Part shown: positions 34,021 to 43,319 of the stretch, in pieces | Position numbering within the stretch: the first letter of the stretch is position 1 | Layout: each line of letters begins with the position of its first letter | NCBI GenBank assembly: GCA_036520615.1 | Contig: DATDJI010000098.1 | Span: 1-64,000, forward strand | DNA: 64,000 nucleotides | Reading direction: 5' to 3' | Source of the DNA: CAMCXE01 sp036520615 | GTDB lineage: Bacteria; Pseudomonadota; Gammaproteobacteria; Pseudomonadales; Cellvibrionaceae | Made by a program: the position numbers and the translations under genes | The notes under the pieces: generated by a model | Told to the model about the DNA's origin: nothing | What the model saw: the letters and a program-made list of their open reading frames with translations, nothing else | Database searches by the model: none

Positions 34021-35668
34021 ATATCTGCTCCTTAAAAGGTACAAGGCCAATTCGATTATAAGTGTCTAAGAAACTTTCTCCTTCATTGCGAGCGGCTAAA
34101 TAAACTTCTAATATTTTGCGAATAATATTAGGCACATCAGCGGCTCCAAAAGATGGGCCGAGCACTTCGCCTAAGGCGGCCTGGTTTTTGGAATTTCCGC
34201 CCAATTGAATTTGGTAAAATTCCTCACCTTTTTTATCAACGCCTAATATACCTATATGCCCGATATGGTGATGTCCGCAGGCATTCATACAGCCGGAAAT
34301 ATTCAGATCAATATCGCCTAGATCATAAACATAATCTAAATCTTCAAATTCACGCTGAATAGCTTCTGCGATAGGTATGGATTTAGCATTGGCAAGTGAG
34401 CAGTAATCACCGCCAGGACAACAAATAATATCGGTCAGAGTTCCCACATTCGCTGTGGCAAAGCCCAGCTGTTTTAATTCCAGCCAAAAATTGTAGAGTT
34501 TTTCCACTTCCACATCAGCTAACACGACATTTTGGTAATGGGTTACGCGGACTTCACTAAAAGAATATCGCTCAGCCAAATCAGCTATAGCATCTAATTG
34601 GCTGTCAGTAATATCTCCAGGCGCCACGCCGGTGGGCTTTAAAGAAAGTGTAACAGCACGATAACCAGCGATTTTATGTGCGTGGGTATTGTGATCAAGC
34701 CAGTGAGCAAAGGTGGTTTCTTGACTGCGTAGGCGGTTTATTTCTGCCCAGGCCTCAATATCATTAAATAGTTTGTATTCCGGCTCGGTAAAAAAACTTT
34801 TTGCACGTTTAATTTCTTTATCGGTTAATAGCGTTTGGCTGTCGCGGATATGCGCCCATTCGGCTTCAACCATTTTTCTAAAAGTCTCAACACCTAAGGC
34901 TCTTACAAGGATTTTTATACGCGCTTTATATTTGTTATCTCGACGGCCATGTAAATTGTAAATGCGCACTATAGATTCTAAATAAGTGAGCAAATCATTC
35001 TCTGGCAAAAAATCGCGAATTAAACTGCCGATTACCGGCGTACGACCGAGGCCACCACCAACATACACCTGAAAACCGATGTCGCCATCGGTATTTTTGG
35101 TCAGGCGCAGGCCAATATCGTGGAACAAGATAGCTGCTCGGTCTTCTTCCGCACCTGTCACCGCAATTTTAAATTTACGCGGCAAAAAGGCGAATTCCGG
35201 ATGGAACGTGGACCACTGACGAATAATTTCGCAGTAGGGGCGCGGATCTTCTAGTTCATCCGGAGCAATGCCGGCAAACTGATCAGATGTGACATTGCGA
35301 ATACAGTTACCGCTTGTTTGTACCGCGTGCATCTCCACCTGAGCAAGCTCGGCGAGCATGTCGGGAACTTCTTCCAATTGCGGCCAATTTAATTGAATGT
35401 TTTGGCGCGTGGTCGCGTGGCAATAGCCTTTGTCGTAGTGACGGCATATATGCGCCAGCTTACGCAGTTGCGCTGCGTTCAACATGCCATAGGGCACAGC
35501 AATGCGAAGCATGGGAGCCAGGCGCTGGACGTAAAGCCCATTTTGCAGCCGCAGCGGCAAAAATTCTTCGGGCTTCAACTTACCGTCTAAAAATCGCTGG
35601 GTTTGAAAGCGAAATTGCGCTACTCGCTCGTGAATAATTTTACTGTCATGTTCGTCGTAAACGTACAC
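34004..35668 (-). CDS. cysI: Sulfite reductase hemoprotein (nitrite/sulfite reductase family)
   Basis: A 554-residue siroheme/4Fe-4S enzyme for the six-electron reduction of sulfite to sulfide in cysteine synthesis. The cluster- and siroheme-binding cysteines lie in CCPGGDYCSLANAKS and NISGCMNACGHHHIGHIG. Substrate-facing basic residues occur in CHATTRQNIQLNW and TSGNCIRNVTSDQFAG. It matches the single-gene type found in Pseudomonas (no NADPH flavoprotein subunit beside it), with DUF934 as partner. A nitrite reductase is the alternative, but the DUF934 neighbour favours sulfite. Reads away from the 35.8 kb decayed locus. Confidence 0.9.
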   Translation of the reverse strand: MYVYDEHDSKIIHERVAQFRFQTQRFLDGKLKPEEFLPLRLQNGLYVQRLAPMLRIAVPYGMLNAAQLRKLAHICRHYDKGYCHATTRQNIQLNWPQLEEVPDMLAELAQVEMHAVQTSGNCIRNVTSDQFAGIAPDELEDPRPYCEIIRQWSTFHPEFAFLPRKFKIAVTGAEEDRAAILFHDIGLRLTKNTDGDIGFQVYVGGGLGRTPVIGSLIRDFLPENDLLTYLESIVRIYNLHGRRDNKYKARIKILVRALGVETFRKMVEAEWAHIRDSQTLLTDKEIKRAKSFFTEPEYKLFNDIEAWAEINRLRSQETTFAHWLDHNTHAHKIAGYRAVTLSLKPTGVAPGDITDSQLDAIADLAERYSFSEVRVTHYQNVVLADVEVEKLYNFWLELKQLGFATANVGTLTDIICCPGGDYCSLANAKSIPIAEAIQREFEDLDYVYDLGDIDLNISGCMNACGHHHIGHIGILGVDKKGEEFYQIQLGGNSKNQAALGEVLGPSFGAADVPNIIRKILEVYLAARNEGESFLDTYNRIGLVPFKEQIYVRTH

Positions 35669-35807
35669 GGTGAGAAATACCTATATGAAAATAAAGCATC
35701 CAGCCTGGCATAGGCCAGACTCGTAAGGGGCTGCAGAATACAGGATTTATACACAGGCGGCGAGTACAGCGAGACGTTGGCAACCGCAAATTCACAGTGA
35801 GCAGAGC

Positions 35808-36120
35808 ATGAATAGTCATCGGTGTAGTTGTGCTAACAAGGTTTCATTTATTCAGCTAGGTAGCTATCAGAATGTCTCAAGAGGAAAGGCTCTTGGGTCT
35901 AAAGAGTATTTTTCGATTGGCACAGCCAGCGGGTACAGGAAAAAAGCGGGAGTCTATCTAGGGAAGCTACTTAGCATTCAAGGTAATTTCTAAGAGTTCA
36001 AAGCTTCTGAATATTTAAACGATGTAGGCCATGGACCTTTAACTGAGCGTAGGGAATTCTGGATAACATTCATCCGCCCTCCCACTAAAACTCCAGCTTC
36101 AATTAGCAAATTTTTTTAGC
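35808..36120 (+). pseudogene. Possible decayed plus-strand gene with internal stop
   Basis: From ATG 35808 one frame runs 61 codons to TAA 35991 and then stays open for 41 more codons to TAG 36118, where an intrinsic terminator begins. The part after the internal stop (EYLNDVGHGPLTERREFW, then RPPTKTPASISKFF) reads like real protein. No family was recognised, and the part before the stop is weak. Alternatives are a non-coding transcript ending at the same terminator, or chance. Confidence 0.3.
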
Positions 36121-36142
36121 TAAGGTAGCTTAGCTATTTTTT
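36117..36142 (+). terminator. Plus-strand intrinsic terminator inside the end of a minus-strand gene
   Basis: TAGCTAAG-GTAG-CTTAGCTA (8-bp stem, 4-nt loop) is followed by six T on the plus strand. It overlaps the last codons and stop of the minus-strand gene at 36120. On the minus strand the hairpin is followed by A, so it works only for plus-strand transcription. Confidence 0.6.
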
Positions 36143-36380
36143 GCTGACCGGCTGAGCTGGCCATTACGAAAATCTTGGCTTCTCTGTAGGTATCACTCGC
36201 TGAGGAGAGGCGAGCCATACACTCAAGGCGTTTTGAACCTGTGGCATCAGAACATGCCTCCCGCAACATTTGATAATCAGCCACGGTTTTTTTAGCTTCA
36301 CTTAATGACTGAGCCGCCATTGCATTACCGCTCATCAGTCCCGCCAGAACAATCCAAGAACTAAAAATTGTAAGTTTCAT
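36120..36380 (-). CDS. Small exported hypothetical protein
   Basis: Of several possible starts I choose ATG 36380, with AGAGGTG just upstream, because it places a clean signal peptide at the N-terminus (MKLTIFSSWIVLAGLMSGNAMA, cleaved after AMA). The mature part is about 64 residues, helical, with two cysteines (REACSDATGS, LECMARLSSA) that could form a disulfide. No family recognised. It lies between the flagellar genes and cysI, oriented like both. Likely a monocistronic periplasmic protein. Confidence 0.65.
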   Translation of the reverse strand: MKLTIFSSWIVLAGLMSGNAMAAQSLSEAKKTVADYQMLREACSDATGSKRLECMARLSSASDTYREAKIFVMASSAGQQKIAKLP

Positions 36381-36738
36381 AAGCACCTCTAACATTCGAA
36401 TTGTGCAAAGTATAGGCGGATAGAAACGGGTAGAAAAGAAACATTTTGCAAATGCAGCAAAATTATTCTTAATATGGTAATCATCCCAACTAAAGGACCA
36501 ATAACGTTTTTTTGGCGGCGCAATACTTCTAGGCAAAAAAAACATACGCCCATACTTTGTTACCAATTTTCTCATTGCTAGGAAAGCGCGAACAGGCTTT
36601 GCTAGATTAGCCCAAGCCTTCTTCATCGAAAGCCCAGAAATTCATAGCTACCTAAAAAGATATTGGTGTGTTTTTAATTAGAGCGAGCGGTTGTGGGCGC
36701 GAAGAAAGTAGAGGGGAAAAAGAATTACTTTGGAAGGA
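36381..36738. other. Intergenic region between fliA and the small exported protein
   Basis: About 360 bases. An open minus-strand extension crosses part of it but has no signal peptide or ribosome-binding site of its own, so I treat it as non-coding. A TATACT -10-like box for the small gene is visible on the minus strand near 36409-36414. Confidence 0.4.
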
Positions 36739-37476
36739 TTAACGGGCCCAACCGGACAATTTTCCTTTCAAGCGCAAAGCGGCTTGGGAATGAATTTGGC
36801 TGACACGTGATTCCGAAACCCCAAGCACCAAGCCTATTTCCTTAAGATTCATCTCTTGTTCGTAGTAGAGCGATAACACAAGCTGCTCGCGCTCGGGTAA
36901 TTCGGAAATGGCAGCGGCTAAAGAGGCTTGTAAATGTGTCTGCGCGATTGATTTAGCTGGGTCTTGTAACGGAGCACTTGAATCTTCACCAGAAGCGCAG
37001 GACTCTTCATCATCTATATCTTCGTTGTAACTAAATAGACGACCACCTTGAGTATCCGCTAACAAGTTTTGATACTCCTCAAGGGACAGCTCAAGATACT
37101 GGGCAACTTCGGCATCGCTAGCCTCTCGCCCCAGTCTTGCCTCAAGGAGGACTAGCGCTTGGCTTATTTTGCGGGCATTGCGGTGCACTGAGCGAGGCAC
37201 CCAGTCACCGCGGCGCATTTCATCTACCATCGCGCCTTTAATGCGAATTCCCGCATAGGTTTCAAAGCTCGCCCCTTTTGAATCATCGTACTTCTGCGCA
37301 GCTTCGATTAGGCCTAACATTCCTGCTTGAATTAAATCATCGAGTTGCACGCTTGCAGGCATTCGAGCCAACAAGTGGTAGGCGATTTTTTTTACCAGCG
37401 GGGCAAAGGCTTCAATGTCCAATCCTGGCTCCTGATTAACCGCTGTGTAACGCATGATGGGACTTGCTGCCGTCAC
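36739..37476 (-). CDS. fliA: Flagellar sigma factor FliA (sigma-28)
   Basis: A 245-residue RNA polymerase sigma factor for late flagellar and chemotaxis promoters. Region 2 carries LDDLIQAGMLGLIEAAQKYD and FETYAGIRIKGAMVDEMRRGDW with the -10 reading helix; region 3 follows (WVPRSVHRNARKI); region 4 ends with LPEREQLVLSLYYEQEMNLKEIGLVLGVSESRVSQIHSQA, a helix-turn-helix for the -35 box. Its start overlaps the fleN stop by four bases. Unlike in Pseudomonas, no cheY-cheZ-cheA follows; the next gene is an unrelated small exported protein. Confidence 0.95.
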   Translation of the reverse strand: MTAASPIMRYTAVNQEPGLDIEAFAPLVKKIAYHLLARMPASVQLDDLIQAGMLGLIEAAQKYDDSKGASFETYAGIRIKGAMVDEMRRGDWVPRSVHRNARKISQALVLLEARLGREASDAEVAQYLELSLEEYQNLLADTQGGRLFSYNEDIDDEESCASGEDSSAPLQDPAKSIAQTHLQASLAAAISELPEREQLVLSLYYEQEMNLKEIGLVLGVSESRVSQIHSQAALRLKGKLSGWAR

Positions 37477-38300
37477 ATGCCACCGCTGGCGGAAGCGACT
37501 AGCCGTTCAAAAAAGAACTCCAAATGCCCTCGCGCGCTGTTTTGTATCGGCCATTGATCAATACGTTGAGCAATAAATCTGATGGCTTGCGAGGCTTTAC
37601 AACGGGGCGCAAACTCCAACAGTGCTTTGCGCTTTTGGACCGCTTTGCGGACATTTTCATCAAAGGGCACAGGCCCTAAATACTGCAGTGAAGCATCTAA
37701 AAATCGCTCACACACGGCGTTTAATTTATTAAAAAGCGCACTGCCCTCTTGCAGAGTACGGGTCATATTGGCGATTACTTTAAAGCGATTTACGCCGTGC
37801 TCAGTATTTAATAATTTCATCAGCGCGTAGGCGTCGGTAATACTCGAAGGTTCGTCACAGACGACGATGATTACCTCCTGAGCTGCGCATACAAAGCTTG
37901 TTACTGTGTCGGAAATACCTGCGGCGGTATCAATAACCAGCACATCTATTTGATCAGACAGTTCGCTAAATGCATGCACGATTGCAGCATGTTCCTGGGC
38001 GGATAATTTCACCATGTTTTGCAAGCCGGAGGACGCAGGTACAATCTTCAAGCCACAGGGTCCGTTGAGCATCACCTCGCGCAAATCCCGCTCTCCGCTT
38101 AGCACATCCGCCAACGTAAAGCGCGCTTGTAAGCCGAGCAGCACATCTACATTAGCAAGGCCTAGGTCAGCATCGAGCAACACTACGCGCCTGCGCATCT
38201 CCGCCAACGCGATACTTAAATTGACTGAGAGATTGGTTTTCCCCACGCCACCCTTACCACCTGTGACCGCGACAACTTTTACGGGACGACTTGCCATCAT
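37473..38300 (-). CDS. fleN: Flagellar number regulator FleN/FlhG (MinD-like ATPase)
   Basis: The 275-residue ParA/MinD-type ATPase has the deviant Walker A KGGVGKTNLSVN (VTGGKGGVGKT), Walker A' in LLDADLGLANVDVLLG and Walker B in VLVIDTAAGISDTV. In polar flagellates it restrains FlhF and the master activator FleQ and so sets the number of flagella. It starts with ATGATG about 125 bases after flhF and overlaps fliA by four bases. The C-terminal amphipathic helix for membrane contact is present in approximate form (FFERLVASA). Confidence 0.94.
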   Translation of the reverse strand: MMASRPVKVVAVTGGKGGVGKTNLSVNLSIALAEMRRRVVLLDADLGLANVDVLLGLQARFTLADVLSGERDLREVMLNGPCGLKIVPASSGLQNMVKLSAQEHAAIVHAFSELSDQIDVLVIDTAAGISDTVTSFVCAAQEVIIVVCDEPSSITDAYALMKLLNTEHGVNRFKVIANMTRTLQEGSALFNKLNAVCERFLDASLQYLGPVPFDENVRKAVQKRKALLEFAPRCKASQAIRFIAQRIDQWPIQNSARGHLEFFFERLVASASGGM

Positions 38301-38424
38301 GCAAAATACAACCTTTATTTAGGCTCACCCAACAAACCACGTGGATGTTGCTGTTTTTGAGTATAGATGCTTTGCTCTTATGCGCTGAATATTCAACCAA
38401 GCTTATGCAGCCTAGCTTGTGCAG

Positions 38425-40029
38425 CTAAATTCCCACGCTACTTTCTTTAGCACTTTCTTGTTTAGCCAAATTAACCGCTTTCGCCACCAGCGACTGTGCC
38501 GAGGCTACTGCGATATCTTTAGGAATTTCCTGACCGAATGTGGTGTACAACAGCGGTATAGATTGCTGAATCACCACACTGATAGCCTCCCCCAGACTCG
38601 CGGTTTCATCTATTTTTGTTAATACACAGCCCGCTAAACGGCTGGATTTAAACGCATGAGCACTGGCTTTTAGCGTTTGTACCTGACTGTTACCGGCCAT
38701 GACTAACACCCTTTGCACACTTGGGCAGGAAGCGAGAATGGCTTCTTGCTCACGCAGTAATGGATCGCCCTGCCGGAAACCTGCCGTGTCGATCAAAATC
38801 AGTGGATAGGCTTTAAGGCTTGCCAGTACGCTTGGCAGTGCTCGCTCTTGGTCGATGATTCGTACCGGTACATTAAGAATTCGGCCTAATGAGCGCAGCT
38901 GATCCTGTGCGCCGACTCGGTAGGTATCGGTGGTAACCAAGGCGACTTTGCCTTGGCCGTGGGCTAATACATAACGCGCGGCAAGTTTGGCGATTGTTGT
39001 GGTTTTGCCCACACCGGTGGGGCCAACAAAAGCAAATACACCACCTTGGTCGATAGGATCGCTAATTTGCACGGGCAGCCGAGCCACCAGCTCGTTAAGG
39101 GCCTCGCGCCAGGCGAGGTTTAACCGCGGTTGGTTAGCACAGTGCTGGCACAGTCTCTCGACCAGCTCTGCCCCCAAACCTAAGCGCTGCAATTGCTGGC
39201 CGAGAGCATAGTGGCCAGCGCCAGGCTTATTGGTAAACTCTTCGGTAGAGGAAGGCCAGTGTTTCAAATGGCGTTCCAGCAAACTGCGCATATCGGCAAT
39301 TTCTGCCTGCAATGCATGCAACCGGGTATCGTCGACTCGTTGCGCTACGGGAGATTTTTCCTGTAGCTGGCCAACTTGCGCCGCCAAACTCGCCAGTTGT
39401 CCATCGGGGCGGGCGTCATCCTGCAAAGGCGCAGGCTTTACGGCGACCATGTCGTCAAAGGCGAAATTAAAATCAAATGGGTCCGATTGAGCGCTGCGGT
39501 GCTGGTGCGCAGCCTCTTCAATTCGGGCAGAAGTTGATAGACGCGGCTCAATACGGCTGCGGGTTTCAATTGAGCTAATAGTATCGACAGCAGTCTCGCG
39601 GCGTATAACCGGCTCGTTACGATGCGAACTCTGGCTTTCACCGATTGGACGATTAGCCGCTTGAGCAGATTTTTTGGCGGCCAACATACGGCCTCTTGCC
39701 GCTTCAATTTCTTTGGCTAAGGCTACGGCTCGCTCCGCTTGGTTATTAACTGGAGGCGCAATAGGCTGAGGCTTTTCGGGCAAGCGTGTATCCGGTTGCC
39801 AATCTCTATCCGACAAAAAAGGCCTGTCTAACTCTGAGTCAAATTGCTCGCCAAACTGTTTGCGGGAATCATAGCCGCGAGTGGGGATATCTAATTGATC
39901 TGCGGTGAGAATTTCCACACCCTCTTTGATCCTTTTACTGGAAAGGATTATTGCCTCAGGGCCCATTTCTTGGCGTACCAAGTCCAAAGCTCTGCGCATA
40001 TCGGGTGCTACAAAACGTTTTACAGTCAT
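38425..40029 (-). CDS. flhF: Flagellar placement GTPase FlhF
   Basis: With ATG 40029, preceded by GGAGATAT, the protein has 534 residues. N-terminal basic domain (MTVKRFVAPDMRRALDLVRQEMGPEAIILSSKRI); a long variable, charged middle section (~60-260); and the SRP-type NG GTPase domain with G1 FVGPTGVGKTTTIAKLAARY, G2 VTTDTYRVGAQDQL, G3 LIDTAGFRQGD, G4 TKIDE. It marks the cell pole for assembly of the flagellum together with FleN. The frame could start five codons earlier, without a good ribosome-binding site. Ends 21 bases after the flhA stop. Confidence 0.95.
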   Translation of the reverse strand: MTVKRFVAPDMRRALDLVRQEMGPEAIILSSKRIKEGVEILTADQLDIPTRGYDSRKQFGEQFDSELDRPFLSDRDWQPDTRLPEKPQPIAPPVNNQAERAVALAKEIEAARGRMLAAKKSAQAANRPIGESQSSHRNEPVIRRETAVDTISSIETRSRIEPRLSTSARIEEAAHQHRSAQSDPFDFNFAFDDMVAVKPAPLQDDARPDGQLASLAAQVGQLQEKSPVAQRVDDTRLHALQAEIADMRSLLERHLKHWPSSTEEFTNKPGAGHYALGQQLQRLGLGAELVERLCQHCANQPRLNLAWREALNELVARLPVQISDPIDQGGVFAFVGPTGVGKTTTIAKLAARYVLAHGQGKVALVTTDTYRVGAQDQLRSLGRILNVPVRIIDQERALPSVLASLKAYPLILIDTAGFRQGDPLLREQEAILASCPSVQRVLVMAGNSQVQTLKASAHAFKSSRLAGCVLTKIDETASLGEAISVVIQQSIPLLYTTFGQEIPKDIAVASAQSLVAKAVNLAKQESAKESSVGI

Positions 40030-40050
40030 TACATATCTCCTCAAGCCGTG

Positions 40051-42282
40051 TTAACTAGGCTTAGCTTCCGCGCCAACGGTCGCTTCTATGGTGATTTGTT
40101 TGTTATCAGGTACTTCGTTATAAGCCAGTACATGCATATCCGGCAGGTTGTAGCGGACGAATCCGGCCAGCATTGCGCGTAGGGGCGCGGCCACCAGTAA
40201 TACCTGTGGTTTACCCTGGGCTTCCTGCTTTTGAGCGGCCTTGACTAGCGAATTGTTTAATCGCTCGGCAAGGCGCGGTTCAATAAAGGAGCCGCCGTCA
40301 GCGCCAGCTTTTTGTGCCTGCTGATATGACTGAAGCAACAAGTGTTCCAGGGATGGTTCAAGTGTTATACAAGGGATCGACAGGTCGCTACCCACGATGT
40401 TCTGTACGATTTGACGGGCCAACGCCACGCGGGCATGTCCCATGAGGGTGGCGATATCTTGACTTTTATCCCCCGAAGCCGCCAAAGCTTCGGCGATCGA
40501 GCGACGGTCGCGAATCGCAACTTGCTCGCGTAACAAACTTTGCAATACCTTCAGTAGAGCATTCAGGCTGATTGTCCCTGGCACCAATTCTTCAACTAGT
40601 TTTGGTGATTTCTCCGCAAGCAAATCCAGCCATTTTTGTACCTCTTCATGACCGAGCAATTCATGGGTGTGTTTTTGAATAATTTGGTTGAGATGCGTTG
40701 CGACGACAGTACTGGCATCGACGACGGTGTATCCAAGGGTTTGCGCTTGATCCTTTAAATGCTCATCAATCCATATGGCTTCTAACCCAAACGCTGGGTC
40801 TTGCGTTTTGACACCGGGCAGTGGGCCGAAAACTTGCCCTGGATTGATGGCCATTTGCCGATCCGGAAATACTTCCCCCTCACCTAACGACACCCCCATG
40901 AGGGTTATGCGATAGGCACTGGGCAGCAGCTCCAGGTTGTCGCGAATATGCACGGCCGGCACCAGAAAGCCTAAATCCTGGGACATTTTTTTGCGCACAC
41001 CTTTGATTCGTCCGAGTAATTCGCCGCGCTGATTTTTATCCACTAAGGGTATAAGGCGATATCCCACTTCCAAGCCCAAAATATCCACGGCGGTGACATC
41101 GTCCCAGGACACTTCCACCGTCTCAGGATTATTGCTCGCGCGGTGTTCGATAGCAGTAAGCCCGCTGCCGGGCCCAGCGCCTCCACCGCCAGCAGGCATC
41201 GGGGTCGAGCGCGGCATCCCCGGTGAGCGGCCCTCTTCGACTATTTCGGCCTGTTGGCTGCGGAAATAAATAACATAAGCCAAAATCGCGCATATCACCG
41301 CTAGACCCAAAAACGCCACATGAGGCATGCCGGGAATTGAGCCCATAATAAATAGAATCATCGCCGAGACCCCTAAAGCCTTTGGCGAGGCGAACATCTG
41401 GCTGAATACCTGGGAGCCCATATCCTGGGTGGTATTCACACGGGTTACGATAATTGCAGAGGCGGTTGCTAATAATAATGACGGAATTTGGGCGACTAGG
41501 CCGTCACCGATTGTCAACAAAATATATTTTTGCAGAGCGTCTTGGAATTCCAAATCATGTTGTACCAAACCGACAATCAGCCCGCCGATGATATTGATGA
41601 ACAGAATTAAAATGCCGGCGATCGAATCTCCTCGCACAAACTTGCTGGCACCATCCATCGAACCGTAAAAATCTGCCTCAGAGGCAACCTCAATGCGGCG
41701 TTTACGCGCTTCATCTTGATCGATCAACCCAGCGTTTAAATCCGCGTCTATGGCCATTTGCTTACCAGGCATAGCATCTAACGTAAATCGAGCGCTTACT
41801 TCGGAAATGCGCCCGGCACCTTTGGTGACCACAACGAAATTAATGATCATCAAAATAATGAACACCACCATTCCCACCGCGTAATTGCCACCGATGACCA
41901 CCTCTCCAAACGCTTCTATCACCTTACCTGCCGCGTCCCCGCCCTTGTGCCCTTCTAATAAAACCACCCGAGTTGACGCCACGTTCAACGCGAGGCGCAA
42001 CAGGGTAGCGACCAGCAAAATTGTCGGGAAAACTGCGAAATCTAACGGTCGTAAGCTGTAGATACTCACCAACAACACAACAATTGACAAAGCAATATTG
42101 AATGAGAAGAACGCATCTAATAAAAACGGTGGCAGGGGCAGAATCATCATGCCCAGCAACATCAACAGCAAAATCGGTACGGGCAGATTGCCGTGCCACA
42201 ACCCACGAAATCCAGAGAGCGCAGAATCCCGCGTCATGGTTGTAGGCAAAGCCCTTAAATGCGTAAAAATTGATTCGGCCAT
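40051..42282 (-). CDS. flhA: Flagellar export gate protein FlhA
   Basis: The integral membrane core of the flagellar type III export apparatus. The N-terminal ~350 residues contain about eight membrane helices and the FHIPEP family segments (LRLALNVASTRVVLLEGH, AGRISEVSARFTLDAMPGKQMAIDADLNAGLI, ADFYGSMDGASKFVRGDSIAGILI). A Gly/Pro-rich linker (~365-385) leads to the cytosolic domain that receives export substrates and chaperones. I choose ATG 42282 (AAGG just upstream, 743 residues); ATG 42330 would add 16 residues. No flhB lies upstream: the neighbouring gene is a divergent PEP-CTERM protein, so the cluster has been rearranged relative to Pseudomonas. Confidence 0.96.
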   Translation of the reverse strand: MAESIFTHLRALPTTMTRDSALSGFRGLWHGNLPVPILLLMLLGMMILPLPPFLLDAFFSFNIALSIVVLLVSIYSLRPLDFAVFPTILLVATLLRLALNVASTRVVLLEGHKGGDAAGKVIEAFGEVVIGGNYAVGMVVFIILMIINFVVVTKGAGRISEVSARFTLDAMPGKQMAIDADLNAGLIDQDEARKRRIEVASEADFYGSMDGASKFVRGDSIAGILILFINIIGGLIVGLVQHDLEFQDALQKYILLTIGDGLVAQIPSLLLATASAIIVTRVNTTQDMGSQVFSQMFASPKALGVSAMILFIMGSIPGMPHVAFLGLAVICAILAYVIYFRSQQAEIVEEGRSPGMPRSTPMPAGGGGAGPGSGLTAIEHRASNNPETVEVSWDDVTAVDILGLEVGYRLIPLVDKNQRGELLGRIKGVRKKMSQDLGFLVPAVHIRDNLELLPSAYRITLMGVSLGEGEVFPDRQMAINPGQVFGPLPGVKTQDPAFGLEAIWIDEHLKDQAQTLGYTVVDASTVVATHLNQIIQKHTHELLGHEEVQKWLDLLAEKSPKLVEELVPGTISLNALLKVLQSLLREQVAIRDRRSIAEALAASGDKSQDIATLMGHARVALARQIVQNIVGSDLSIPCITLEPSLEHLLLQSYQQAQKAGADGGSFIEPRLAERLNNSLVKAAQKQEAQGKPQVLLVAAPLRAMLAGFVRYNLPDMHVLAYNEVPDNKQITIEATVGAEAKPS

Positions 42283-42522
42283 AGCCTTAAAACCCCAGCG
42301 ACAACTTATTGACGAAAATTCGTCATTCATGGGGCTAGGGCAAAATGTATTCCCATCTTTGTGGCACCGATAAAAACAGATAATTTCAGTGTCGATCTCT
42401 TTAACATCGGGCCGAATACAGCGGTGAAAAAATTGCTGAGCAAATTGTTTTTACTGCGAAAAATTTTCTTGGAGTTCATATTGCTGAGAGGAACCATCCC
42501 CGAACGTCACAGAGTCCATTTT

Positions 42523-43134
42523 ATGAAAAAACTAGCCGCTCTTATCGCTGCCCTTGCATTCACCTCACACGCCTCTGCCAGTGTTTTAACAGAAGATTTC
42601 AGCAATGTACCTGGCTGGCAATCGAACTGGTTTGGAACGCAGTCGAATACTAAAAATTATTATGAAGTAAAAGGGCTTGGCTCAGCTTCTGAGCGCGGCA
42701 ATAACCCGGACGGTCTTTGGTTAGATGATAACGATGGCGTCAACGAAGATAAGGATCTAACTGTCGTATTTAACGATGTATTTGCAGCATCGCTTAGTAC
42801 GTTGAGTTTGGATCTAGCTAGCTACATCAATATGGACATTAAATTTTTTGATGCTCTCGGCAATAGCCTTTCTAACCAGACAGTAACGCCTACCCTCGGC
42901 GCGACCACTCTGCCCGGCACCTATCAGAATTTTACCGTTAGCTCTGCTACCGGTATCGGCGGCTTCTCGCTGTTCAATAGTAGTGATTACATTGAAGGCA
43001 ACGTTAGCTTGGATAATTTAGTGGCTGTAATTAATGACTCAACACCTAGTGTTTCTGTGCCTGAACCTGCAAGTCTACTATTGCTGGGCCTCGGTGCTTT
43101 GGGACTAGTCGCCCAGCGCCGCAAGCTGATCTAG
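42523..43134 (+). CDS. PEP-CTERM anchored exported protein
   Basis: 203 residues from ATG 42523, chosen because it gives a good signal peptide (MKKLAALIAALAFTSHASA). The body is a beta-rich domain resembling a jelly-roll (DFSNVPGWQSNWFGTQ, SLSLDLASYINMDIKFFDALG). The C-terminus is a complete PEP-CTERM sorting signal: VPEPASLLLLGLGALGLVAQRRK, i.e. PEP, a membrane helix and a basic end, recognised by an exosortase. Such proteins go with exopolysaccharide or biofilm matrix. No exosortase gene is in the window. It stands alone, divergent from flhA and upstream of ubiE. Confidence 0.88.
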   Translation: MKKLAALIAALAFTSHASASVLTEDFSNVPGWQSNWFGTQSNTKNYYEVKGLGSASERGNNPDGLWLDDNDGVNEDKDLTVVFNDVFAASLSTLSLDLASYINMDIKFFDALGNSLSNQTVTPTLGATTLPGTYQNFTVSSATGIGGFSLFNSSDYIEGNVSLDNLVAVINDSTPSVSVPEPASLLLLGLGALGLVAQRRKLI

Positions 43135-43144
43135 TCCTAAGATG

Positions 43145-43168
43145 GCAGCGAGTCAATAGATTCGCTGC
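43145..43168 (+). terminator. Weak hairpin after the PEP-CTERM gene
   Basis: GCAGCGAGT and ATTCGCTGC pair (9 bp including one G-T) 10 bases past the stop codon. Only a broken pyrimidine run follows, so termination would be imperfect or factor-assisted. Confidence 0.35.
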
Positions 43169-43319
43169 AACCTATATCTCTCTTTTCTCCCCACGCTTTT
43201 CTCTCTCTTTCATCACAATCTTTCCTTTTGCGCTCGCGCAGTCAGAACTCTAGAAAACTGAATAGAAACCAAAATGGCATTTAGAGTTAGAATGGCCGCT
43301 TTTAACTTAAGGGGCCTGT

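Noticed and set aside
35700..35990. c-di-GMP (GEMM) riboswitch-like strings in the plus strand
   Set aside because: The conserved GEMM core segments are not present in order; only scattered short similarities.
36381..36626. N-terminal extension of the small exported protein
   Set aside because: The extra 82 codons are basic and aromatic with no ribosome-binding site, and would bury the good signal peptide inside the protein.
42366..42373. ACCGATAA, a sigma-28 -10-like box upstream of the PEP-CTERM gene, near flagellar genes
   Set aside because: No TAAAGTTT-type -35 at the required 11-base spacing, and the motif points away from flhA.
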